Origin: Clostridium sp. CAG:510
Lineage (GTDB): Bacteria > Bacillota > Clostridia > Lachnospirales > Lachnospiraceae
Length of the DNA stretch: 13,445 nucleotides
Assembly (NCBI GenBank): GCA_000434615.1
Contig: FR880832.1
Location: 1 to 13,445, forward strand
Direction: 5' to 3'
Position numbers and translations under genes: made by a program. Shown piece after piece: positions 6,602 through 13,242 of this stretch. Below the pieces are notes generated by a model. It was not told where the DNA came from. It searched no databases and saw only the letters and a list, made by a program, of their open reading frames with translations. Position 1 is the stretch's first letter, and the number at the start of each line of letters is the position of its first letter.

Positions 6602-6904
6602 ATGAAGACTACCAGGAAAACCAACAAAAAATCAGGAAGAGAGCTGCTTACGGACTCACTGAAGCTGCCGCGGGACATGGTTCTCGGAGAATTTAAGTTG
6701 TCCATGACCGGCAACCGGGAGCTTTTTATCGAAAATTACAGGGGCATTGCGGAATACGGTGAGGACGCCATTTTGCTGCAGACCAAGGGTGATATTCTGA
6801 AAATAACGGGAAAGCACCTTACGATTGAATATTATACTAATGAAGATATGAAAATCAGCGGAATTATCGCAAATATCCAGTTTGGTAAGGAGCAGCAGAG
6901 TTGA
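6602..6904 (+). CDS. yqfC: Sporulation protein YqfC (YabP/YqfC family)
   Basis: YqfC is a small protein found in spore formers and made in the mother cell in B. subtilis; its biochemical role is not established. The 100-aa product has the family layout: a basic N-terminus, then LPRDMVLGEFKLSMTGNREL (about 23-42), the IENYRGI strand, and a beta-rich remainder with DILKITGKHLTIEYY, ending in SGIIANIQF. No other in-frame ATG, GTG or TTG lies between the pdp stop and 6602, so the start is well fixed, yet no Shine-Dalgarno sequence precedes it. A -10-like element ends 5 nt before the ATG, suggesting a leaderless or very short-leader mRNA. Its stop overlaps the TTG start of yqfD (TTGA), so the two are translationally coupled. 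Confidence 0.9.
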   Translation: MKTTRKTNKKSGRELLTDSLKLPRDMVLGEFKLSMTGNRELFIENYRGIAEYGEDAILLQTKGDILKITGKHLTIEYYTNEDMKISGIIANIQFGKEQQS

Positions 6905-8082
6905 TTGAATTCATCAGGTATCTCAAAGGCTATGTTCTCATAAAGGTATGGGGCTTTGCACCGGAACGCTTTTTTAACCTGTGCGCCGGGAAAAACATAT
7001 TGCTCTGGAACATCCGGAAAGAAGCGGATGCCTATTACATGTGCATCAGCTTAAGCGGTTTTAAGTCTCTTCGAAAAATAGCAAAAAAAACAAAAACAAG
7101 GGTAGTCATAAAGAAGCGATTCGGACTACCTTTTTTGATGCCCGGACTCCTGAAACGGAAGGCTTTTCTGTTCGGGCTCTGCCTTGCCTGCTTTTTCTGG
7201 TTTGTGTCCACCCGGTTTGTATGGGAAATTTCCATTACCGGCAATAATTCTCTTACGGATGACCGTTTTACGACATTTTTGCAGGAAGAAGGCATTTTCG
7301 TGGGTTGCCAGAAGAAGAATGTGGACATAGAGTCCTTAGAAAAGGAGGCCCGCAAAACCTTCCCGGAAATCACGTGGATTTCCGCTAAATTTTCCGGTAC
7401 GGAGCTTGCCATATCCATAAAGGAAGCGGACGGGGCATCACAGAGCGCCAGGGAAGAGGGCTTTGCGGACCTGTATGCGGAAAAAGAAGGCACGATTGTG
7501 TCCATGGTGGTTCGCAGCGGCGTACCTATGGTTAAAATAGGTGACCGGGTGGATGTGGGTACCCTTTTAGTGTCGGGGGAAGTGCCTGTATACAATGATG
7601 ACGAAACCATACGGAAATACCGGGAAACCTACGCGGATGCAGACATTGTTATCAGCAGGAAAGAAAACATTTACGAAACCTTGAGCTTTGTCCGGGAGAA
7701 AAAGGTATACACAGGCAGAGAAAAGAAAAAATATGTATTCCGTTTCTTCGGAAAGGAAATCCTGCTTGGAAAAGAAGGTGGCTTTCCCTATTACACTATG
7801 GTGGAAGAAACAAAGGATGTGAGCATTATAAAGGGCTTTTGCCTGCCGGTTTCCTTCGGGAAAAAGGTGTACCGGGAGTACCTGCCTACGGAAAGCATGT
7901 ATACTTTGAAAGAAGCCAAAAGACTGCTTTCCGAAAGATACAAGCGGATTTTGCAGGGGCTTTCCGAAAAGGGAATTACCGTGCTTGAAAAACAGGTCAA
8001 AATGGACAGTGGGGACGGAAACTGGATTTTGACCGGAGAACTGACGGTGGAAGAAAAAATCGGCGTGCAAATTGAAAGGTAG
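6901..8082 (+). CDS. yqfD: Sporulation protein YqfD
   Basis: This 393-aa protein matches the YqfD family in length, order and content; the family is linked to sporulation through its sigma-E control in B. subtilis, and its molecular role is unsettled. A cytoplasmic N-terminal region (1-85) is followed by one membrane helix (about 88-106) and a large extracytoplasmic part starting WEISITGNNSLTDDRF, an FtsQ/POTRA-like opening. Later segments include EKEGTIVSMVVRSGVPMVKI (about 196-215) and GDRVDVGTLLVSGEVP, typical of the family. The start is TTG at 6901, supported by TAAGGAG (6886-6892) 8 nt upstream and by the 4-nt overlap with yqfC. The stop is at 8080-8082, and the phoH promoter begins 3 nt later, so yqfCD probably forms its own transcription unit. 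Confidence 0.92.
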   Translation: MIEFIRYLKGYVLIKVWGFAPERFFNLCAGKNILLWNIRKEADAYYMCISLSGFKSLRKIAKKTKTRVVIKKRFGLPFLMPGLLKRKAFLFGLCLACFFWFVSTRFVWEISITGNNSLTDDRFTTFLQEEGIFVGCQKKNVDIESLEKEARKTFPEITWISAKFSGTELAISIKEADGASQSAREEGFADLYAEKEGTIVSMVVRSGVPMVKIGDRVDVGTLLVSGEVPVYNDDETIRKYRETYADADIVISRKENIYETLSFVREKKVYTGREKKKYVFRFFGKEILLGKEGGFPYYTMVEETKDVSIIKGFCLPVSFGKKVYREYLPTESMYTLKEAKRLLSERYKRILQGLSEKGITVLEKQVKMDSGDGNWILTGELTVEEKIGVQIER

Positions 8083-8085
8083 TTA

Positions 8086-8114
8086 TTGAAAAAATAAGAA
8101 AACTTCCGTATACT
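8086..8114 (+). promoter_or_regulatory. Sigma-A-type promoter for the phoH operon
   Basis: TTGAAA (8086-8091) and TATACT (8109-8114) are separated by exactly 17 nt, a near-consensus housekeeping promoter. The expected start is about 8121, giving a leader of roughly 55 nt before phoH. It begins just after the yqfD stop and separates vegetative phoH-ybeY expression from the sporulation pair upstream. Confidence 0.7.
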
Positions 8115-8135
8115 AAAGTTTGTAGTGTAATAAGT

Positions 8136-8161
8136 AAAGCTTACCTTACGGCAAGCTTTTT
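8136..8161 (+). terminator. Terminator-like hairpin in the phoH leader
   Basis: AAAGCTT (8136-8142) pairs perfectly with AAGCTTT (8153-8159), with two further C-G pairs inside (44-45 with 50-51 of the 8100s) and a TTAC loop. The stem runs into a five-T run (8157-8161). It lies downstream of the predicted phoH promoter and 15 nt before the ATG, so it could end yqfCD readthrough or act as an attenuator on phoH. The T-run is short, so efficiency is uncertain. Confidence 0.45.
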
Positions 8162-8176
8162 CAGAGGAATGGTAAC

Positions 8177-9190
8177 ATGAGTGAAATAACCTATACCTGT
8201 GAAATTCCTGCAGCCCATATGCAGAAAATTTTCGGGGAAAATGACAGATATATCCAGAAGCTGGAAAAAGACCTTTCCGTTGTGGTTTCCGATAGGAACG
8301 GAGAGCTCCGTATCACAGGAGAGGAAAGCAAGGTCAAAAGATGCGTGGACATTTTGACGGAGCTTCAAAAAGCCTCCTCTCTCGGCGGCGACATTGAGGA
8401 GCAGAAAGTGGATTATGCCCTTGCCCTTTCCGAAGAAGAACAGACGGAAGCACTGGGAGAAATCGACAAGGATTTGATTTGCCACACCATTAACGGCAAA
8501 CCCATTAAGCCCAAGACCTTAGGACAGAAGGCATATGTGGATGCCATCCGGAAAAATATGATAGTGTTCGGCTTAGGCCCCGCAGGTACCGGCAAGACCT
8601 ACCTTGCCATGGCGATGGCGATTACCGCTTTTAAAAGGGACGAAGTAAGCCGGATAATCCTGACAAGACCCGCCATTGAAGCGGGAGAGAAGTTAGGATT
8701 CCTGCCGGGCGACTTACAGAGCAAGGTGGATCCGTACCTGCGTCCTCTTTATGATGCCCTGTATCAGATTATGGGAGCGGAAACCTTTGCCAAAAACATG
8801 GAAAAGGGACTGATAGAAGTGGCGCCCCTTGCTTATATGAGAGGACGTACCCTGGACAATGCCTACATTATTTTAGACGAAGCCCAGAACACCACACCGG
8901 CGCAGATGAAAATGTTTTTAACCCGAATCGGCTTCGGTTCCAAGGTCATTGTGACCGGCGACTCTTCCCAGAAGGATCTGCCGAGGGATGCCAAATCGGG
9001 ACTGGATGTGGCACAGAAGGTGCTGAAAAACATAGACGATATTGCTTTCTGCAATCTGACCAGCAAGGACGTGGTAAGACATCCTCTGGTACAGAAGATT
9101 GTCAAGGCTTACGAGGATTACGAAAGCCATACGGAAAAACGGCAGGAAAGAGTAAAGTACAGGATTTCAAGGGATGGACGCAGAAAATAA
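8177..9190 (+). CDS. phoH: PhoH family ATPase
   Basis: PhoH proteins are cytoplasmic ATPases related to the P-loop core of superfamily 1 helicases, with roles proposed in RNA metabolism; phoH is commonly next to ybeY. The 337-aa product has an N-terminal KH-like RNA-binding region (about 10-65), a linker, and the ATPase domain: Walker A GPAGTGKT (134-141), the TRPAIEAGEKLGFLPGD block (163-179), Walker B IILDEAQN (231-238), and VTGDSSQKDLP (259-269), a helicase motif III-like segment. AGAGGAA (8163-8169) supports the ATG at 8177. The last 17 nt overlap the following membrane-protein gene, so translation of the two is probably coupled. A near-consensus promoter and a terminator-like hairpin lie in its leader. 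The family is certain, the cellular substrate is not. Confidence 0.95.
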   Translation: MSEITYTCEIPAAHMQKIFGENDRYIQKLEKDLSVVVSDRNGELRITGEESKVKRCVDILTELQKASSLGGDIEEQKVDYALALSEEEQTEALGEIDKDLICHTINGKPIKPKTLGQKAYVDAIRKNMIVFGLGPAGTGKTYLAMAMAITAFKRDEVSRIILTRPAIEAGEKLGFLPGDLQSKVDPYLRPLYDALYQIMGAETFAKNMEKGLIEVAPLAYMRGRTLDNAYIILDEAQNTTPAQMKMFLTRIGFGSKVIVTGDSSQKDLPRDAKSGLDVAQKVLKNIDDIAFCNLTSKDVVRHPLVQKIVKAYEDYESHTEKRQERVKYRISRDGRRK

Positions 9191-10370
9191 AAAGAAGGAA
9201 CCGGTTTATCTTGTAAACAGCATACTGGTTGTAATAACCGTGCTTCTTGTTACGGCGGGAGGCTTTTTTAAGCACGCCGGTGGGGCAGAGCTTTTGAGGA
9301 ATGCCATTTTGGCGGGCACCGGAGCGTTCTTAACCTGTTTCCTTTTTCTTTCGGAAAAGGACAGGCTTCCCGAAAAAAATACACCTCCTGCGCAGACATG
9401 CTGTTTTGCCATAAGCTACGGCATCTGCCTTGCGGTTTCGCTATGCTGTGCGTTTCTGCCGCCTGCGGGCTGGCCGTTTTTAGTGGTATTTGTGATGATG
9501 TCCCTGTTTTGCGGCTTTCTGCCCGGCATCTGCGGGGGGATAAGCTTTCTTACATTTTCCGTACTGCTTTCGGGCGCGGATGTTGGTGTCTTTGCTTTAT
9601 ATGCGCTCACCGGATTGTTAGGAGCCTGTCTGTTTTCCCGTCTGGACGAAAAATACAGGATTGTCCTGCCGCTTTTTGTTTCCTTGAGCTTTTTATTTGC
9701 GGCGGAAACCGCCTGTGTAGTGCTTTTTGCCAATGAAACCTTAAAGTGGGAGCTGTTTTTAATTCCGGCATTGAACGTGATTATCAGCCTCATCCTTCTT
9801 CTGATTTTACTCAAGGTGTATTCCGGTATGGAGATTTTCAAATACCGGATAAAGTATCTGGAAATCAACGACCAGGAGTTTGAACTGCTGGTAAATATCA
9901 AAGAAAAAGATAAAAATGTGTATTACAGGGCAGTGCACGCGGCATATTTCTCGGAACGGATTGCCCAGGCGCTTTCCCTGGATGCTGATGCGGCAAAGAC
10001 TGCCGCGTATTATGCAAATGCCGGAATTTTATATAAGGAGCCGGAAAAGGATTTGGAGGATGCGTTTGTATCCTACGGATTTCCGCCGTATGCAAGACAG
10101 CTCCTGCGGGAACTTACCGGTAAAAATACCGGTATCCGCCACAAGGAAGCGGCAGTGGTTTACATGGCGGATGCGGTAATCAGCTCCATCCTGTATCTGT
10201 TTGAAAAAAAGCAGGACACGAAAACAGACTATGCGGCCGTTATCGAAACGGTCTTTCAGAAAAAATGGGAGTCCGGCAGCTTAAAGAACAGCGAGCTGAC
10301 CTTTGCGGAATGGAACCGGATGAAAAAAATCTTTAAGGAGGAAAAATTATATTATGACTTCCTACGTTGA
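9174..10370 (+). CDS. Shrunken 7TM-HD (PgpH-like) membrane pseudoenzyme
   Basis: The protein (398 aa) has about seven to eight membrane helices (within 12-215) and a cytoplasmic C-terminal domain. In Firmicutes the slot between phoH and ybeY usually holds PgpH/YqfF, a roughly 700-aa 7TM-HD c-di-AMP phosphodiesterase. The C-terminal domain follows that fold in order: ERIAQALSLDADAAKTAAYY (261-280), RHKEAAVVYMADAV (322-335) and GSLKNSELTFAEW (368-380) parallel PgpH segments. The catalytic core is gone: the HH pair reads YR (251-252), HDIGK reads ANAGI (281-285), and the stretch that would carry the NPHD and HHG ligands is shortened to about 30 residues without histidine. Of the usual metal ligands only an Asp (333) may remain. 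The large extracytoplasmic sensor domain after helix one is absent. The frame is intact, and the gene overlaps both neighbours by 17 nt. A c-di-AMP or nucleotide sensor or scaffold is possible; hydrolysis is very unlikely. Confidence 0.72.
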   Translation: MDAENKKKEPVYLVNSILVVITVLLVTAGGFFKHAGGAELLRNAILAGTGAFLTCFLFLSEKDRLPEKNTPPAQTCCFAISYGICLAVSLCCAFLPPAGWPFLVVFVMMSLFCGFLPGICGGISFLTFSVLLSGADVGVFALYALTGLLGACLFSRLDEKYRIVLPLFVSLSFLFAAETACVVLFANETLKWELFLIPALNVIISLILLLILLKVYSGMEIFKYRIKYLEINDQEFELLVNIKEKDKNVYYRAVHAAYFSERIAQALSLDADAAKTAAYYANAGILYKEPEKDLEDAFVSYGFPPYARQLLRELTGKNTGIRHKEAAVVYMADAVISSILYLFEKKQDTKTDYAAVIETVFQKKWESGSLKNSELTFAEWNRMKKIFKEEKLYYDFLR

Positions 10371-10860
10371 AAATGAAACAGAGATTACATTTCCGTTTGC
10401 GGAAAAAGAAATCCTTGATAAAGTAGCGGATGCGGTGCTTCTGCAGGAGGGATGTCCCTATGAGGCGCAGGTAAATCTTCTCATTACGGACAACGAAGGC
10501 ATCCGTACCTACAATGCCTCCTATCGTCAGATTGACCGTGCTACGGATGTGCTTTCTTTCCCCAATCTGGATTTTGAAACTCCGGCGGATTTTTCCCACT
10601 TAGAGGAGCACGAGGCGGATTACTTTGACCCGGAAAGCGGAGAGCTGCTTTTGGGCGATATTATTCTTTCGGCGGACAAAGTAAAAGAGCAGGCGGAAAG
10701 CTACGGACACTCCGAACTCAGGGAATTTGCCTTTTTAATTGCACACAGCATGCTGCATTTATGCGGTTATGACCATATGGAGCCGGAAGAAGCCAAAGTT
10801 ATGGAAGCCAAGCAGGAGGAAGTACTGGCGGGCTTACATATCACCAGAGAAGAAAGGTAA
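10354..10860 (+). CDS. ybeY: Endoribonuclease YbeY, rRNA maturation factor
   Basis: YbeY is a zinc-dependent single-strand endoribonuclease acting in 16S rRNA 3'-end maturation and ribosome quality control in the cytoplasm. The 168-aa product has the metal motif H-x3-H-x5-H as HSMLHLCGYDH (His131, His135, His141), the RATDVLSFP block at 62-70 and LLLGDIILS at 98-106, all diagnostic. The start at 10354 lies within the end of the upstream gene (17-nt overlap) and is preceded by AAGGAGG (10335-10341), spacing 12. In many Firmicutes ybeY is followed by dgkA, cdd or era; here a flippase gene follows after 7 nt, so the order is broken or rearranged. The identification is secure. Confidence 0.96.
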   Translation: MTSYVENETEITFPFAEKEILDKVADAVLLQEGCPYEAQVNLLITDNEGIRTYNASYRQIDRATDVLSFPNLDFETPADFSHLEEHEADYFDPESGELLLGDIILSADKVKEQAESYGHSELREFAFLIAHSMLHLCGYDHMEPEEAKVMEAKQEEVLAGLHITREER

Positions 10861-10867
10861 GAACGGC

Positions 10868-12508
10868 ATGATAAAAAGTGAGATCAGAAGAAAAAGATGG
10901 GATTTATGTATTTCCCTGATTGGATTATTTACCATCGGTCTTTTAAGCAATGTGATAAAGAAGGACGGCATCGCGGATTTTTCCTTTACCTATGAACTGT
11001 TTGCCGTTATAAGCAGTCTGTTTTTATGCTGGCTGCCGGAGTATCTGTTCCGGATGATACGTTCCCGGATGACGAAGGAGCAGTTCAAAAATGCCGGAAA
11101 AGTCTGGAAAACCATGTTCGTTTATGCAGCGGTCATCGGTGTTTTAGGAAGTCTTTTCTTCTACATTCTGTCTAAAATTATGGAAAATCACAGAGGTTTC
11201 TTAGGTGAGTACACCTACCTTGCCATGCGCAGCTTTGCCATTGTTTTTCTGCTTTCTTCTTTTGTGCAGGTATTTTACGGTTACTTCCAGGGAATGGGTA
11301 CCGGAATGCCCAAGCTGTTATCCGGTGTGCTTCTGCAGATTTTAGGTATTCCCTTTATCTTGTTGTTTGCCCGTAAGGAATACACTTACGGTGAGAAGGT
11401 GGGAAAGCTTTTGCAGAATGACAGCCTTGCCGGCAATTACGGCAGCATGGGTGCGGTAAGAGGCTACCTGCTCATGTACGGACTGATGCTTTTGTTCCTG
11501 GTTCTTCTGTATCTTCTTTTTCTTAAGAGAAACAAACGGAGCAAAGAGGGTTTGCGCCTGTCCGAGGACGGCAGGGATATTCTTGTGAATGCCGTCAAGA
11601 TTGAATGGACGGGAGCCCTGACGCGGATGCTTTTAAGCGGCTTTGCATTTACGGGACTTCTTCTTTTTTACCGTGTGAGCAGAAGCATTCCCGCTGTTTC
11701 AGCAGCGGAGTCGTCTGCCTATACGGAATTTTCTGATTTTGGTATTTATTACGGCAACTTTCTGGTGCTTATGGGAATGGAAACCCTTATTCTGTTGATG
11801 CTTACTGTTCCGGCACGCTTAGAATGGGTACAGGCTTACCGCAAAGAAGAGAAGCGCAATATGCAGCAGCTCGGCTCGGTGTCCGTGCTGACCCTGTTTT
11901 TGTCCGGCTTTTTCTTTACGGCTTACAATGCGGTAATTCCCGGCTGTCTGGCAGAAACGTTCTTCGGTAAAGGAGAGCATACATTACTGGTGTTGATGTT
12001 ACGGGCGGGGTGTCTGCTTCCCCTGTTTTTGGCATCCGGCATCTTTTTCCTGTATATCCTCAGGGATACCGGCAGACAGAAGATGGCATTGCTCTGCACA
12101 CTCGGCGCCTTTGCCGGATTTGTGCTGACCGTCTCAGTCTGCTTAAAGAGCATGAACGGAAATGTTATGGCGCTGGTAGTCGGTACACTGGTATTTTCCG
12201 TAGTTTTAGCGCTTTCCACGGCGCTTCTGGTACACCGGTACATGGTCATCCGCATAGAATGGGTACGGATGGTGCTGATGCCCCTGATTTCCGCAGGCTT
12301 AACGGCAGGTGCGCTGTTCGCCCTGACAAAAGCAATGACTTCCTTGTCCGTAGGATTTTTGGCTTTGCTGATTTCCCTGATTGTGGGCTTTTTACTGTAT
12401 GTGTTTTTACTGTTGTTTTTACGTTGTATCCGGAAGAAAGACCTTGTGTGTTTCCCCTTGGGTAAAATAATCGGAAAGGTGGCAAACCGCACAAATCTTC
12501 TTTCCTAA
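10868..12508 (+). CDS. MOP-superfamily flippase, SpoVB/MurJ-like
   Basis: This 546-aa protein is almost wholly hydrophobic, with about 12 to 14 membrane helices, and resembles polysaccharide or lipid-linked precursor flippases of the MATE/MOP exporter superfamily. Supporting segments are the N-terminal helix pair with LPEYLFRMIRSRMTKEQFK (short cytosolic loop after helix two), FVQVFYGYFQGMGTGMPKLL, which corresponds to the MurJ/SpoVB segment around Gly-Tyr-Phe-Gln-Gly, and SMGAVRGYLL. Similarity is to the spore-cortex-linked SpoVB group more than to Wzx, but this is judged by eye. An in-frame ATG at 10739 would add 43 residues inside ybeY in another frame; AAAGG (10853-10857) and the hydrophobic start decide for 10868. 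It lies 7 nt after ybeY and is probably cotranscribed. The cargo is not readable. Confidence 0.72.
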   Translation: MIKSEIRRKRWDLCISLIGLFTIGLLSNVIKKDGIADFSFTYELFAVISSLFLCWLPEYLFRMIRSRMTKEQFKNAGKVWKTMFVYAAVIGVLGSLFFYILSKIMENHRGFLGEYTYLAMRSFAIVFLLSSFVQVFYGYFQGMGTGMPKLLSGVLLQILGIPFILLFARKEYTYGEKVGKLLQNDSLAGNYGSMGAVRGYLLMYGLMLLFLVLLYLLFLKRNKRSKEGLRLSEDGRDILVNAVKIEWTGALTRMLLSGFAFTGLLLFYRVSRSIPAVSAAESSAYTEFSDFGIYYGNFLVLMGMETLILLMLTVPARLEWVQAYRKEEKRNMQQLGSVSVLTLFLSGFFFTAYNAVIPGCLAETFFGKGEHTLLVLMLRAGCLLPLFLASGIFFLYILRDTGRQKMALLCTLGAFAGFVLTVSVCLKSMNGNVMALVVGTLVFSVVLALSTALLVHRYMVIRIEWVRMVLMPLISAGLTAGALFALTKAMTSLSVGFLALLISLIVGFLLYVFLLLFLRCIRKKDLVCFPLGKIIGKVANRTNLLS

Positions 12509-12559
12509 ATGAATAAACGGCTTAAATAAGCTGATACTTGTATATATGGAGTGAAAGTG

Positions 12560-13210
12560 ATGAAACATATAAAAAGTATCAGTTTATTTTTGACGTATAC
12601 CCTTTTAATTATGATTTTGGGATTCTTTTCCGGTGTGGCAGTTATCTGCCGGGTGCAGGAGAAAAATGCCGGCAGGGAAAAAATGTCCGTGCAGGAAACG
12701 CTGTCTGCTGAGAGGCAGGAAATCGTCCTTTCGGGAAATGAGGTGCCGGTAAACGGCGCCGACGAGGACACTTTATCCGCGGATACGGACTACGTGCTGG
12801 AAGAACACGACAAAAAAAGAGAAACCACGGTGGAAAGTGTAGGAAAGGTTCCTCAGGCATATCTTGGCATGAACCGGGAAGAGTTTGTGGCAGCCATGGA
12901 GCGCTACGAGGCTTCTCCGCCGTTATCGGAGTTGGAGAGAGGTTTTACCGGTCTGGAGGTGCTTTCCTTTTCCGGGGAACGGGTGGTCATCCGCATGGAC
13001 TATGTGTATGTGGAGCCCACCAAAAGCTTTTACCTGAATTTGTCGGACGGAAAAATCGTGGTTTTGTGCGATGACAGGGAAACAGTTTACCAGTATACGG
13101 AAATTGAGGCGGACAGGCTGCCGGAGGAACTACAGCGTGAGCTCATCATCGGCATGTATGTGGAAAACGAAGAAGCCCTGTACCGTTTCCTCGAAACCTA
13201 CAGCAGCTAA
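12560..13210 (+). CDS. Membrane-anchored protein with BofC-like C-terminal domain
   Basis: This is a 216-aa protein with an N-terminal signal anchor (about 7-29), an acidic and apparently disordered linker (about 30-95), and a compact C-terminal domain (about 99-216) facing outside the cytoplasmic membrane. The domain reads YLGMNREEFVAAMERY, a GLEVLSFSGERVVIR strand, a FYLNLSDGKIVVL strand, then YTEIEADRLPEELQRELIIG and the terminal LYRFLETYSS. This resembles the C-terminal domain of BofC, the intermembrane regulator of SpoIVB and pro-sigma-K processing, in order and in its Leu-Pro-x-x and Tyr-Ser-Ser-type ending. The match is by memory of the family, so it is tentative; the linker is longer than in B. 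subtilis BofC. GGAG (12548-12551) before the ATG at 12560 is preferred over the GTG at 12551, which would overlap its own ribosome site. Confidence 0.55.
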   Translation: MKHIKSISLFLTYTLLIMILGFFSGVAVICRVQEKNAGREKMSVQETLSAERQEIVLSGNEVPVNGADEDTLSADTDYVLEEHDKKRETTVESVGKVPQAYLGMNREEFVAAMERYEASPPLSELERGFTGLEVLSFSGERVVIRMDYVYVEPTKSFYLNLSDGKIVVLCDDRETVYQYTEIEADRLPEELQRELIIGMYVENEEALYRFLETYSS

Positions 13211-13242
13211 AAGCGGCAGGTTATGAAAAAGAGGTAGAAAAA

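Noticed and set aside
8071..8091. ATTGAAA repeated around the yqfD stop as a fourth stop-spanning duplication
   Set aside because: Only seven bases match and the sequence then diverges; the second copy also contains the -35 box, so chance or promoter constraint is enough.
9398..9736. Alternative + strand frame of 112 codons inside the 7TM-HD-like gene
   Set aside because: It lies wholly within a gene whose own frame gives membrane helices and family similarity; its translation is cysteine-rich and looks like an off-frame shadow.
9174..10370. Reading the 7TM-HD-like gene as a pseudogene
   Set aside because: There are no stops or frameshifts, the C-terminal segments remain family-like to the end, and both ends overlap conserved genes. 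Loss is confined to catalytic and sensor parts, which fits a pseudoenzyme better.
10739..10867. Longer start for the flippase at 10739
   Set aside because: The extra 43 residues run inside ybeY in another frame and are basic and unlike a flippase N-terminus; 10868 has a ribosome site and follows the ybeY stop.
12518..12533. Palindrome-like CGGCTTAAATAAGCTG after the flippase as a terminator
   Set aside because: The stem is only six pairs with a G-U, is AT-rich and has no T-run after it.
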